From NCBI GenBank assembly GCA_964571135.1, contig CAZMZW010000001.1, positions 310,001 through 374,000 on the forward strand: a stretch of DNA of 64,000 nucleotides, in the 5' to 3' direction. The translations under genes were made by a program, and so were the position numbers. Shown piece by piece: positions 1 through 7,855 of the stretch (position 1 is its first letter; the number at the start of each line of letters is the position of its first letter). The DNA is from CAZMZW01 sp964571135 (GTDB lineage Bacteria; Chloroflexota; Anaerolineae; Anaerolineales; Anaerolineaceae). The notes under the pieces were generated by a model, which saw only the letters and a program-made list of their open reading frames with translations, ran no database searches and had not been told where the DNA came from.

Positions 1-97
1 TTGCAGGCGAACCTGCATTGGCATTCTCCGGGTTCTTTCTGCTGGCAGATTCTTTTTGTTTTATGGTGAACTCGGGCTTTGATTTTTGGTTTTTCAT
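1..97 (-). CDS. partial CDS, N-terminus of an unidentified protein
   Basis: An ATG at 97 opens a frame that stays open to the window edge, giving 32 residues rich in Lys, Ser and Asn. The ATG overlaps the stop codon of the upstream PEPCK/HPrK-fold gene as ATGA, the usual arrangement for translational coupling, so this is probably the next gene of that operon. The N-terminus is charged, with no signal peptide or membrane segment. The product cannot be identified from so short a piece. Confidence 0.55.
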   Translation of the reverse strand, partial: MKNQKSKPEFTIKQKESASRKNPENANAGSPA

Positions 98-1866
98 TTT
101 TGTTTCTTCGATCGTTGTTGAATAAACTTAAGCAAAGCCTGGGCGGCTGCCTTGGGGCCAGTCTGCTCCTGACCCGGGATGCCTAACATGGTACGCAGCT
201 GACCCACAAAGAGATTATTTTCAAAAAAGCGGTGGAAAAATTTCTGGGCAAGCTGATCATGCAAGTTTTGATATTGAGGCGGACCAAAAATATTGGCAAA
301 GTAATTTTCCACCAACCCTGTCGTGGAAGTGGTTCCCTTGCTCATTACAGCTCCACGCCTGAATACTTCCAGGGCAGAGATTAAAGTGGAAAAAAGTTCA
401 ATGGATGGGTGGCTTGGATCCACGCCTTCATAATTATTGGCATACAAAATGCAATCCAGCGGCCAGCCGCGGGTGACATACTCATAACGGGTGATGGGCA
501 GTACCACCCGCGCATTGACCTGGTCTGGATTCATAATGATGCTGCGGTCGATCTGACCAAGCGCATACCCTTTCTGCAGGTCATCCAGCCTCACAAAGGC
601 GCCGGTTTCTGTCCCGTAGGCGATTACCTGGTTTTGTGCATTGATCTCCAGCGAACCCATATCATCGGCAATGATGATCAAGTCTTCAATCTCACCGCAT
701 GCGATCTGGCGGAGAGCCTCGATGGTCTCGGATTTACCGGCGCCAGTATCACCCACCAGTGCCATGGTAAATGGCTGGCAGTCTTGCATACTGATCTGAA
801 AAATGGCGCCGTGGATGGGTAACGCGGCATGTTTCATCCGTTGGATATTGTGCAAGGTCAGGATCATCTTTTTGAGGTAACCAAAGTAGGCAAATGCATC
901 TTCATTGGGAATGGCAGCCACCAGCATCCCATTTATTTCATCATCAAAAAAGACAGTCTGATCTTGAAGGGGTTCTTCAAGATGGCTTTTTGGAATTCCA
1001 AATAGATAGACGGCATCCGGTTTGGCTTTCAAGTCGCTCTCGTTGGCCAGGTCAAACAGGTTGCTTAAAGAGAAACCCAGCTCGAACAATTCCACTGAAA
1101 AATAAACCATGATAAGCAGCGAACCGACCCTGGCAGGATAGCATAACCATTCCAGGGGATTGAGCTTCAGTCCTTCCAGCGGTGAACGGGTAACTTTTTT
1201 AAACACACCCTCGCGCTTATTGGTGGGGGTATTGAAGATCATCGGCGGGTACATTAGCACCTGGCGGATGATAAATATCTCATCCAGGGATTGGTACAGA
1301 CCCTGAGGGTATTTAATATGGGTGGGCAGGGCAATAGCGCCAATTTCAGCTCCGGCGCTCACCTGGCGATAGATCTTGGGATGGTTGCCGGTAATGTTTT
1401 CCTGGATGTTGCGGTAAGCGCTGCGGATGATGTGCATCAGGCTTTCGACAAGGTCATTAAATGTGCGGTAAGGGCGTTTATCCAGCCGGTCAAAGACCGC
1501 ATCGCAGATCACCAGGCGGTGCTGGCGGCGCCAGTAATTGTAGAGCTGTTCCACAAACTCATTAAATAAAAACGGGTCTCCAAAAAAACAGGCTGAACCT
1601 TCCACCAGTTTAGCCACTTTCTCCGCTGGCAGGTTGAGCAGGTAAAAAAGTGTTTGTTTTAGAACATCAATTTGACCTTCCTCAATATCTCCGGAGGAAA
1701 AAACACCTAGCATTTTCGAGCGCTGCTGTTTTAATTCAGCGATATACCGGTGAAGCACTTCATTAAAAAGATCGCTGGTCAGCAATTCCTCGATGGTATT
1801 GCACACCCGGTTGCGTACGCGAATAATGATTTTGTCCTGATAAAAATGGGTTGAACCGTTTTGCAT
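94..1866 (-). CDS. PEPCK/HPr-kinase-fold P-loop protein
   Basis: A protein of about 590 residues. The C-terminal third has the P-loop GDTGAGKSE (about residues 372-380), followed by a hydrophobic strand ending in an Asp pair (IIIADDMG). This is the Walker A/B arrangement of the PEP carboxykinase/HPr kinase fold rather than of classical P-loop ATPases. The N-terminal two-thirds is not recognised. A longer reading would begin at a GTG at 1986, but that codon lies inside a perfect hairpin that looks like the terminator of the upstream gene. The ATG at 1866 (MQNGST) is therefore preferred, although its ribosome-binding site is weak. The gene overlaps the next one by 4 nt. Family analogy suggests an ATP-dependent kinase or a carboxykinase-like enzyme. 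The substrate is unknown, and whether the N-terminal part is regulatory cannot be seen. Confidence 0.7.
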   Translation of the reverse strand: MQNGSTHFYQDKIIIRVRNRVCNTIEELLTSDLFNEVLHRYIAELKQQRSKMLGVFSSGDIEEGQIDVLKQTLFYLLNLPAEKVAKLVEGSACFFGDPFLFNEFVEQLYNYWRRQHRLVICDAVFDRLDKRPYRTFNDLVESLMHIIRSAYRNIQENITGNHPKIYRQVSAGAEIGAIALPTHIKYPQGLYQSLDEIFIIRQVLMYPPMIFNTPTNKREGVFKKVTRSPLEGLKLNPLEWLCYPARVGSLLIMVYFSVELFELGFSLSNLFDLANESDLKAKPDAVYLFGIPKSHLEEPLQDQTVFFDDEINGMLVAAIPNEDAFAYFGYLKKMILTLHNIQRMKHAALPIHGAIFQISMQDCQPFTMALVGDTGAGKSETIEALRQIACGEIEDLIIIADDMGSLEINAQNQVIAYGTETGAFVRLDDLQKGYALGQIDRSIIMNPDQVNARVVLPITRYEYVTRGWPLDCILYANNYEGVDPSHPSIELFSTLISALEVFRRGAVMSKGTTSTTGLVENYFANIFGPPQYQNLHDQLAQKFFHRFFENNLFVGQLRTMLGIPGQEQTGPKAAAQALLKFIQQRSKKQK

Positions 1867-1974
1867 AAGGTTTCTTCTGTGAATCGAATTTGGGGATAAA
1901 GTTTCAAGGATTATAAACGATAAAAGGTAAAGGAATTTCTTTATCCAGGTCTCCCGGATGATCTTTGCTGGCAA

Positions 1975-2004
1975 AATAATACTCACCTTCTGGTGAGTAT
2001 TATT
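1975..2004 (-). terminator. perfect 13-bp hairpin, probable intrinsic terminator
   Basis: AATAATACTCACC and its exact reverse complement are separated by a 4-nt loop (TTCT). On the minus strand the stem runs into a TATTATTTTG tail. It sits 25 nt beyond the stop of the membrane-protein gene and 109 nt before the preferred start of the next gene. That position fits a terminator, although an operator role is possible because the site is a perfect palindrome. Confidence 0.65.
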
Positions 2005-2028
2005 AGAAACGTTTAAAATAAATGAAAA

Positions 2029-2484
2029 TTAATTGGATTTAACTTGACCTTTCAAATTGTCGCGATAAAAGGTGGTAAACGTCTGGATGACCTCCACTAG
2101 GATCCCAAGCAGGGATAAGACCAAGGCGATCACCATTCCCAGGCGGACATACTGCTCGATCATCGGTGAGGGTAATTTGAGCGGGAAGATGCTCCAGAAC
2201 AAAAATGTTGAATATGTGGCAAAAGAATTCTGGATGATCTGCATCAAATGGCGGAACCAGCGCGGGTCATAAGCCATGAAAAGAACATTGCAGAAGATGG
2301 CGACCGCGAGGGAGAGATTGCCTGCCCATAACCAGTCTTGATAGGCGGGGGTGAGGTAATTGCGGATAACTGGCAGATCCCAAACGAGTAAATTATTGAT
2401 GACCACCATAAATGCGATCAGGAAGAGGATGGCAAAAAAGTACCCGACTCGGCGGCTGGGGTTGGGCGTGGCTCTGGGTTCCAT
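2029..2484 (-). CDS. small integral membrane protein, four TM segments
   Basis: A 151-residue protein with a short basic N-terminus and four hydrophobic stretches at about residues 14-34, 52-72, 83-103 and 112-135, then a polar C-terminus. No catalytic motif or known family is recognised. It is transcribed ahead of the PEPCK/HPrK-fold gene but separated from it by a strong hairpin, so co-transcription is uncertain. The upstream side is divergent to a small rightward transcript unit. Confidence 0.7.
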   Translation of the reverse strand: MEPRATPNPSRRVGYFFAILFLIAFMVVINNLLVWDLPVIRNYLTPAYQDWLWAGNLSLAVAIFCNVLFMAYDPRWFRHLMQIIQNSFATYSTFLFWSIFPLKLPSPMIEQYVRLGMVIALVLSLLGILVEVIQTFTTFYRDNLKGQVKSN

Positions 2485-2501
2485 ATTTATTCCTTGTTTA
2501 A

Positions 2502-2699
2502 ATGAATTTTTACAATACTCTTACGAATTTCTTTAGAAAAAGTCGCTTATATATTTTTTCCTTTCGGAAAAATGGTCAAGAAGCGGTCAAAGGTCGGGAA
2601 GTGCTCGTGGAAGGAGTTATTGAGGTCGGTAAAGATGGCAAGTTTTTTGTAAGAGGGGATTGGATGGAGAAAGGCGGACTGGCTAAGGAGGCTGTATAA
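2502..2699 (+). CDS. doubtful 65-aa ORF ahead of a strong terminator
   Basis: The frame gives 65 residues. The C-terminal half (about 30-65) has an alternating charged/hydrophobic composition and looks more protein-like than the first half. There is no convincing ribosome-binding site before the ATG. What raises it above noise is the textbook intrinsic terminator 21 nt past its stop, which implies that a short rightward transcript ends here. It could equally be a small RNA or the remnant of a larger gene. The rest of the 340-nt gap between flanking genes shows nothing else. Confidence 0.25.
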   Translation: MNFYNTLTNFFRKSRLYIFSFRKNGQEAVKGREVLVEGVIEVGKDGKFFVRGDWMEKGGLAKEAV

Positions 2700-2719
2700 A
2701 GGATTAATAGTTGTTTTTT

Positions 2720-2752
2720 AAAATCAGGGGGGATTTATCCCCCTGATTTTTT
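2720..2752 (+). terminator. intrinsic terminator, G/C-rich 12-bp stem
   Basis: AAAATCAGGGGG pairs with CCCCCTGATTTT across a short loop and is followed by a run of T on the plus strand. The only rightward candidate it can serve is the 65-aa ORF or a small RNA. On the minus strand the downstream sequence is also A/T-rich, but no gene reads into it from the right. Confidence 0.8.
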
Positions 2753-2824
2753 GATTTGCGTAGGTTATTTATATTTATCTTTTTATGAGTTGCTATAGAA
2801 TTATTCTATGGAAGGCGCGCTTAA

Positions 2825-3757
2825 ATGAAAAGGAATCTATATTACATTTTGATGGTGTTTTTCATTTTGTCAGCTTGCTCACCAATCCCTAAAGGATTGG
2901 GCCAAGCTGCCACTGCAACGCAGGCGGTAACCGCCATAGAACCAACCCAAAAAACAACTGAAAAACCAGCCATGACAGAAAAATCCGTCGAAAAAGAAAT
3001 TATTATAAATGGCGTATTTCCTGTTACTGATAAGTTGAGTAGTCTTCCCAATAGAGAGTTTCCCGGCTATTCGCGTGTGACCATTGAAGATATCACCTCC
3101 GGCAGGTTAACAAGTTTGGCCAAGAAATGGTACACCGAACATCCCGACTTTATGAAAGAGGCAGTAACCCCTAATAACATGAAGAATCGTCCGTGTCATG
3201 CCAAATGGGCAACAGACATAACTGGTAATGTTACCATAGCAAGTATCACTGAACAGATTCTCTATCCAGAATATAAAAGTAGGGCAATCTACAACGGACA
3301 CCCTGAGAGAATACCTATTAAGGTTGTTTCATTTTTTCCACTCGAAGGTAATATCCTTTTAGATAAGACAGACCTATCTCCCCAAATGGTAGACTTTCAT
3401 GAATACTGGATAGTCCTCTGGGCATACAAAAATCCGAGCGGAAAAGTTACTTTTTCCCAAAGCTTTATTAGTTTATCCACCTACAACTATAAAATTGCCA
3501 ATCGTTCCGACAACACCAAAAAATTTGTCGAATTTATGCCTGTTCCTGTTTACGCCTATACCGAGCGCAATGAAGGAGACAAAAAAACAAGTGAATATAA
3601 ACTTAAAGCTCCGTTCACACTCGACACTATTTTAAAAAACCATCCTGAAATTTCGCCTGAGCCATTTGTAAAGGAGTGGGCGAAAAACGGTGAAATGCCG
3701 GAAGAAATGTCTACTAAACTTTTTGGGGTGAGCGAAAGCTGTTATGCTGCATGGTAA
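2825..3757 (+). CDS. lipoprotein of unknown function
   Basis: A 310-residue protein with a classical type II signal peptide: basic start (MKRN), a hydrophobic core, then the lipobox LSAC with Cys at about residue 18. It should therefore be anchored in the outer leaflet of the cytoplasmic membrane. A Thr/Pro/Lys-rich linker of about 40 residues precedes a mixed alpha/beta body with no recognisable catalytic motif. Two Cys residues in the mature part could form a disulfide. The gene stands alone, and no operon partner is evident. Function unknown. Confidence 0.75.
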   Translation: MKRNLYYILMVFFILSACSPIPKGLGQAATATQAVTAIEPTQKTTEKPAMTEKSVEKEIIINGVFPVTDKLSSLPNREFPGYSRVTIEDITSGRLTSLAKKWYTEHPDFMKEAVTPNNMKNRPCHAKWATDITGNVTIASITEQILYPEYKSRAIYNGHPERIPIKVVSFFPLEGNILLDKTDLSPQMVDFHEYWIVLWAYKNPSGKVTFSQSFISLSTYNYKIANRSDNTKKFVEFMPVPVYAYTERNEGDKKTSEYKLKAPFTLDTILKNHPEISPEPFVKEWAKNGEMPEEMSTKLFGVSESCYAAW

Positions 3758-3820
3758 AATATGAAAAAAACTGCCCAAATACTGGTATAGACACTCAACA
3801 AATAAGGAAATATAAAATAT

Positions 3821-4312
3821 TCACTTGAATAATAATGATTGCTGGCAATAATTATTTGTTAGTTTATGCATAGGAGGAATCTCCAAGCATTCAATCAGGC
3901 GATTAATTTCTTCACGATAGCGTGAATAATTTTTTAATGTCTTTACTGAATTTGATGCTTTTTGGGCATAATCATTAATAATCTGATAATCTACCGTATA
4001 CCCTAGCAGTTTCATTTTTAGGTAATAACCTAATCGGCTTCGGTGTATCTGTAAATATCTGAGCGGTCTATTCTTTTTGTACTCATTCAATTTTTGCATT
4101 TCTTTTTCAGCATCTTGAATTATATTAATGGCATCAATGTCTCCAAATTGAGTTTTGGATAGTCCAATGCCTTCAAGAATAGTTGCCACATCCATAGGTG
4201 TGTTGATTATGCCTTTATCAATGGCATCCAGGGCTTGTGTTACGTAGATCTTGTAACCCATTAATTCAAAAAATTCAAACCGCGCATCATCAAACCTTCC
4301 TGGCGGGCACAA
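3821..4312 (-). CDS. hypothetical protein, possibly truncated
   Basis: The 163-residue frame begins at a TTG. A later ATG (MGYKIYVTQ) is an alternative start. The sequence is predicted largely helical, rich in Lys, Tyr and Asn, with no signal peptide and no known motif. The absence of a good start and of a ribosome-binding site suggests it may be the 3' part of a longer gene. The 138-nt gap upstream contains a 10-bp inverted repeat, CTTGTTTTGG (4327) and CCAAAACAAG (4394), flanking about 57 nt. Confidence 0.4.
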   Translation of the reverse strand: MCPPGRFDDARFEFFELMGYKIYVTQALDAIDKGIINTPMDVATILEGIGLSKTQFGDIDAINIIQDAEKEMQKLNEYKKNRPLRYLQIHRSRLGYYLKMKLLGYTVDYQIINDYAQKASNSVKTLKNYSRYREEINRLIECLEIPPMHKLTNNYCQQSLLFK

Positions 4313-4457
4313 TCGTGAATTGAAAACTTGTTTTGGTTTACATTTGGTTAATATTATGGGATCTCATATGATTAAGAATTTGACTCATTATCTCCAAAAC
4401 AAGATGAAATAATACTCAATAGAATATAATACTCTTCAGACCCTTCAAGGAGTGATC

Positions 4458-6194
4458 ATGCCCCAACCCGAAGAATTCTTGCCTGCCTGGTGTGAACAGG
4501 AAGCCCCTTCCCGCTCCTGGCGCAGTCTTTTTAAATATGGCGATCCCGGGGGTTTTAAGCATCCCAACCAGGGGTTGTACCGGTTGATCAAAGAGTCCTT
4601 CCACATGACGGATGCCGATTTTCAAAAACCAGCTTTAAAGATGGAGCTTTTTGATAAAGAGATCCCCATCCGAATGGCTGCCAGGCATATTGCCGCCCTG
4701 GCCAAATTGGTGGGCAAAGGGAATTCGCATACCGAATCCTATCTGCGCACCCGCGCCTCCTATGGCGCCGGTATGCTGGATGACTTGCGCCTGCGCAATA
4801 AGATTGTGGAAAACATTCCAGATCTGGTTCTCTGGCCGCGCAGCCAGGCGGATATTGAGAAGATCGTGAAATACTGCGATAGAATGCGCATCCCGGTCTA
4901 CATTTACGGTGGTGGGTCCACGGTCACTCGTGGCATGGAAGCTGTGCAGGGCGGGGTATGCCTGGATATGAGCATTCACCTGAATAAAGTGGTTGCTTTT
5001 AATGAGATCAATCACACCATAACAGTTCAGGCAGGCATGTGGGGACCGGAATTGGAGCGCATATTGAATAATGCTCCCGAAACCCTCAAAGCCAAGCGGC
5101 GATACACGCTGGGGCATTTTCCCCAATCCTTTGAACATTCCAGCGTGGGCGGCTGGGTGGTGACGCGCGGCGCCGGGCAGAATTCCACTTATTACGGTAA
5201 GATCGAAGACATGGTGATTGCCCAGGAATACGTCACCCCTGCCGGCACTTTCAAAACCCTTGAATACCCGCGGGCAGCCACCGGTCCGGACTTTGATCAG
5301 ATCATGATCGGCAGCGAAGGTACTTTTGGTGTGCTTACTAATGTCACCCTGCGTATCTGCCATCACGATTCCGCCAGCACAAGACGCTATTCCTATTTAT
5401 TTAAAAGTTGGGAGGAAGCGCGCAACGCCTGCCGCGAGATCATGCAGGGGGAGTTTGGCTTTCCTTCGGTCTTTCGCCTTTCCGACCCTGAAGAGACGGA
5501 TGTGGCCATGCGCACCTATCATATTCACGAATCGCTGGCAGATAAAGCCTTGCGCATGCTGGGCTATCAACCCATGCAGCGCTGCCTGCTGCTGGGCACC
5601 ATCGACGGCGATCCAGATTTCTCGCTGCTGGTCAAACGCAAACTGCACCACATTTGTAAAAAGCATGGCGCTTTCACCCTTACCGCCTTTGGCATTACCC
5701 AGGCATGGGAAAAAAGCCGCTTTACCGATCCCTTTATGCGTGAAGATTTATTGGATCATGGCATCCTGATCGACACATTGGAATGTGGCGTAAACTGGGC
5801 ACAAATGGGGGAAGTTCACCGGAAGGTGCGCGCCTTCGTCAAGCGCCGGTCGCAGACCATCTGTATGACCCATCTCAGTCATGCCTATCCGCAGGGTGCC
5901 AACCTGTATTTCATCTTTATTGCCCGGATCACGGATATCAACGAATACCTGAGACTGCAGTATGGCATATTGGACTCCATCCAAAAAGCGGGGGCTGCCA
6001 TCAGCCACCATCATGGAATTGGCAAGCAGACTGCACCCTGGCTGGAAGAGAACATCGGTAAACCCGGCATGGATGTGATCCGTGTGCTGCGCAATCACTT
6101 TGACCCGCACCATATTATGAACCCCGGGGGATCCCTCGGATTGGATATGAATGAAGCCCAGAAGAAGAAAAAATGGGGGTTTAGAAAAAAATAA
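4458..6194 (+). CDS. alkylglycerone-phosphate synthase-like FAD enzyme
   Basis: Resembles alkyldihydroxyacetonephosphate synthase (AGPS), which swaps the acyl chain of acyl-DHAP for a fatty alcohol and so makes the first ether bond of ether lipids. A VAO/PCMH-type FAD domain is visible: YIYGGGSTVTRGM (about residues 153-165), SSVGGWVVTRGAGQNS (about 227-242) and GSEGTFG. The C-terminal half carries the HHHGIG motif (about residues 516-521), characteristic of AGPS. The length of 578 residues matches the family. The ATG at 4458 is preferred over the GTG at 4452 because AAGGAG is then correctly spaced. A TATAAT at 4425 is a plausible -10. Other GlcD-type oxidases are the main alternative, but the GQNSTYYGKIEDMV stretch favours AGPS. 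Confidence 0.8.
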   Translation: MPQPEEFLPAWCEQEAPSRSWRSLFKYGDPGGFKHPNQGLYRLIKESFHMTDADFQKPALKMELFDKEIPIRMAARHIAALAKLVGKGNSHTESYLRTRASYGAGMLDDLRLRNKIVENIPDLVLWPRSQADIEKIVKYCDRMRIPVYIYGGGSTVTRGMEAVQGGVCLDMSIHLNKVVAFNEINHTITVQAGMWGPELERILNNAPETLKAKRRYTLGHFPQSFEHSSVGGWVVTRGAGQNSTYYGKIEDMVIAQEYVTPAGTFKTLEYPRAATGPDFDQIMIGSEGTFGVLTNVTLRICHHDSASTRRYSYLFKSWEEARNACREIMQGEFGFPSVFRLSDPEETDVAMRTYHIHESLADKALRMLGYQPMQRCLLLGTIDGDPDFSLLVKRKLHHICKKHGAFTLTAFGITQAWEKSRFTDPFMREDLLDHGILIDTLECGVNWAQMGEVHRKVRAFVKRRSQTICMTHLSHAYPQGANLYFIFIARITDINEYLRLQYGILDSIQKAGAAISHHHGIGKQTAPWLEENIGKPGMDVIRVLRNHFDPHHIMNPGGSLGLDMNEAQKKKKWGFRKK

Positions 6195-6274
6195 AATCCC
6201 TGTTGATCAGCATTATGTTTCAATCATTAATCCCTAGCATTTCAACTCATGAAATGCAATAAGGACTTATAAGC

Positions 6275-6886
6275 CTAATCGTTAATAAACCTGGGGAAAT
6301 ACCTGCCCGTTCGTTGCATATAGATTTTATACTTTTCGCCAAATTTCTCGATCATCATTTGTTCTTCCTTTCCCACTCTGCCTATAAGACCCAGGATCAT
6401 TAAGATTGCCATCCCGATAAAGATCCAATTGGCAGTTACTAAAGCGAAGGCAACCCCTATCCCGAACATGGATGTGTAAAGCGGATGGCGCACCCGCTTG
6501 TAAGGTCCGCTGGTGATCAAATGATGTTCTTTGCGCAATTGCAATTGTGCAGACCACTGCCGGCCCAGCTCGGCCTGAGTCCAGGTTAGCAATGCCATAC
6601 TTAATAATCCAATGACGAATCCGAACCAGCGCATCCAGTCTGGAAGTAGGAAGGTTAGGGTGTTGATCCAGGCAACATTAAACGCATACATCAACAGCAA
6701 AGCCAGCAGCAAAAAGAAACTCGCTGTCCGCATCACAAACATAACTTTGCCTTCCCTCTCAATCGCTCCTTTATCCGGCATTAATTGTTCCCCCGAATGA
6801 TGTACCTTGATGGAAAAATAAACCCGGATAAATAATAAAAAGCCAATAAGGATCCAAAACGCCAGGTGAAAAATATTTTCAGGCAT
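6275..6886 (-). CDS. isoprenylcysteine carboxyl methyltransferase-family membrane protein
   Basis: A 203-residue multi-TM protein of the ICMT/PEMT (NnrU-like) group. The signature is in the C-terminal half: SGPYKRVRHPLYTS, the Arg-His-Pro SAM-binding motif, followed by two TM helices and a terminal EEQMMIEKFGEKYKIY segment with the conserved Glu pair. Four or five TM helices are apparent. The bacterial substrates of this family are mostly unknown; a SAM-dependent O-methyl transfer at the membrane is expected. Its start overlaps by 8 nt the end of a short broken methyltransferase reading frame, so its translation may be coupled to that remnant. Confidence 0.8.
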   Translation of the reverse strand: MPENIFHLAFWILIGFLLFIRVYFSIKVHHSGEQLMPDKGAIEREGKVMFVMRTASFFLLLALLLMYAFNVAWINTLTFLLPDWMRWFGFVIGLLSMALLTWTQAELGRQWSAQLQLRKEHHLITSGPYKRVRHPLYTSMFGIGVAFALVTANWIFIGMAILMILGLIGRVGKEEQMMIEKFGEKYKIYMQRTGRYFPRFIND

Positions 6887-7055
6887 GCCTGCCTCTATAA
6901 ATCTTCATCATTTTCAAACACATTCTTGGTGTCTTAAGATATTTCCAAATGTGTGGATTTGGATATTTATTTTCCAATGCACGAAAATACAAGGGAATGA
7001 GCAAAGTCCTGGATATTCCCTGTAGTTCCTGGGATTGATCTTTTATCGTGGTCAT
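6879..7055 (-). pseudogene. N-terminal fragment of an LCMT-type (COG3315) methyltransferase
   Basis: A 58-codon frame, too short for most gene finders, with an excellent ribosome-binding site (GGAGGG, 5 nt before the ATG). Residues 9-28 (QELQGISRTLLIPLYFRALE) match the N-terminal signature of class I SAM methyltransferases of the leucine carboxyl methyltransferase/PPM1 group, in which this helix precedes a domain of about 230 residues. Here the frame ends after a few unrelated residues and overlaps the ATG of the ICMT-family gene. The body of the enzyme is missing, which points to a deletion that fused the head of one methyltransferase gene to the start of another. It may still be translated as a leader. 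Confidence 0.6.
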
Positions 7056-7182
7056 TCTTCCCTCCTGATAAGAAATGCTTGTTCTGAATTATTATAGTGG
7101 TTTTATGCGCGGAAGAAATTATATATTTTTGATTATCGAATTATTTTTTTGATTGGATTACGGGTTGGAAAAGTGCGATTGA

Positions 7183-7374
7183 AAGTATGCGCAATCCTGT
7201 GTTTCAAAATGGTCTTATAAAGAGTCAGAAGGTATTTATACCTATGTGGCATACCGTGGATACAAATGGGTTGAACCAGGGGATGTTGAAATCAGGTTAA
7301 AAAATATATCCTCAGATTTCATTTCTGGTTTGCTTAATGTACTAAGCAAAATGCAATCATTCCGATCGATTTGA
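7183..7374 (+). pseudogene. possible decayed coding remnant
   Basis: A frame of 63 codons with a stop but no start codon reads like genuine protein (segment SYKESEGIYTYVAYRGYKW and an amphipathic end). The frame before it is interrupted by a stop. It lies in the 560-nt gap between the methyltransferase remnant and the catabolic operon, whose remaining sequence is AT-rich and holds only the promoter region described separately. No family is recognised. Confidence 0.2.
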
Positions 7375-7476
7375 ATAATATTAAATTTTCTCGTTTACCT
7401 GAAAGAAAGATGGTCTGTTGATTACGTTTGCAATAATTCTAGGTATCTAAAAAATATGACGAAATAATATTAGTGC

Positions 7477-7543
7477 TTGATTTTTCTAGTAATAATAGAT
7501 ATAATTTATATAGTAGTGGAGACACCGTCTCGCAATGTGAGAC
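7477..7543 (+). promoter_or_regulatory. catabolic operon promoter with triple GAGAC/GTCTC operator
   Basis: TTGATT (7477-7482) and TATAAT (7500-7505) are separated by exactly 17 nt. Thirteen nt past the -10 lies GAGAC (7519), then 3 nt, GTCTC (7527), then 7 nt, GAGAC (7539). This gives two overlapping palindromes covering the transcription start and early leader. The same layout and spacing recur at the promoter of the transporter operon, and a reduced form is found at the iclR-type gene. It is inferred to be the operator of that regulator, and its placement over and downstream of +1 suggests repression. Confidence 0.75.
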
Positions 7544-7617
7544 AATATCTTTAGGTTATAGCCAATCATTTCGCTCATAGAGTAATGCTTGTGGTTTGAA
7601 AATGTATATGGAGGATA

Positions 7618-7836
7618 ATGGCAAATTTCATTGGAAAAGGAATTCTTACACAATTTAGTCAAGAGATAGAACTGAAAAAACCATTAATTGCCCATAACGT
7701 GGGTAGAATTCTCAAATTGCCTAAGGAACTTTCCTCCAATCTGATTGTTGTACGTGGAAGCCGAAAATTAAATGATGATGAATTAATTCAAAATGAAGAC
7801 GAAATTTATCTTTACTTTGCCGCAATGGGCGGGTGA
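7618..7836 (+). CDS. MoaD/ThiS-like beta-grasp protein
   Basis: A 72-residue protein ending in FAAMGG, the C-terminal Gly-Gly tail of ubiquitin-fold sulfur carriers of the MoaD/ThiS type. It begins a good ribosome-binding site (GGAGG) downstream of the operon promoter and is the first gene of the catabolic operon. Small MoaD-like proteins are commonly encoded beside aldehyde ferredoxin oxidoreductases, as here (the AOR is three genes on). A role in tungstopterin assembly or in delivering sulfur to the AOR cofactor is therefore likely. Its stop is 19 nt before the next start. Confidence 0.75.
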   Translation: MANFIGKGILTQFSQEIELKKPLIAHNVGRILKLPKELSSNLIVVRGSRKLNDDELIQNEDEIYLYFAAMGG

Positions 7837-7855
7837 AAAAAACGGAGAAAACGCA

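Noticed and set aside
4327..4403. 10-bp inverted repeat CTTGTTTTGG/CCAAAACAAG around 57 nt
   Set aside because: Too short and too far apart to call a mobile element or a terminator.
4635..5366. 243-codon minus-strand frame
   Set aside because: It lies wholly inside the AGPS-like gene, has a His/Gly-rich composition typical of antisense translation, and has no ribosome-binding site.
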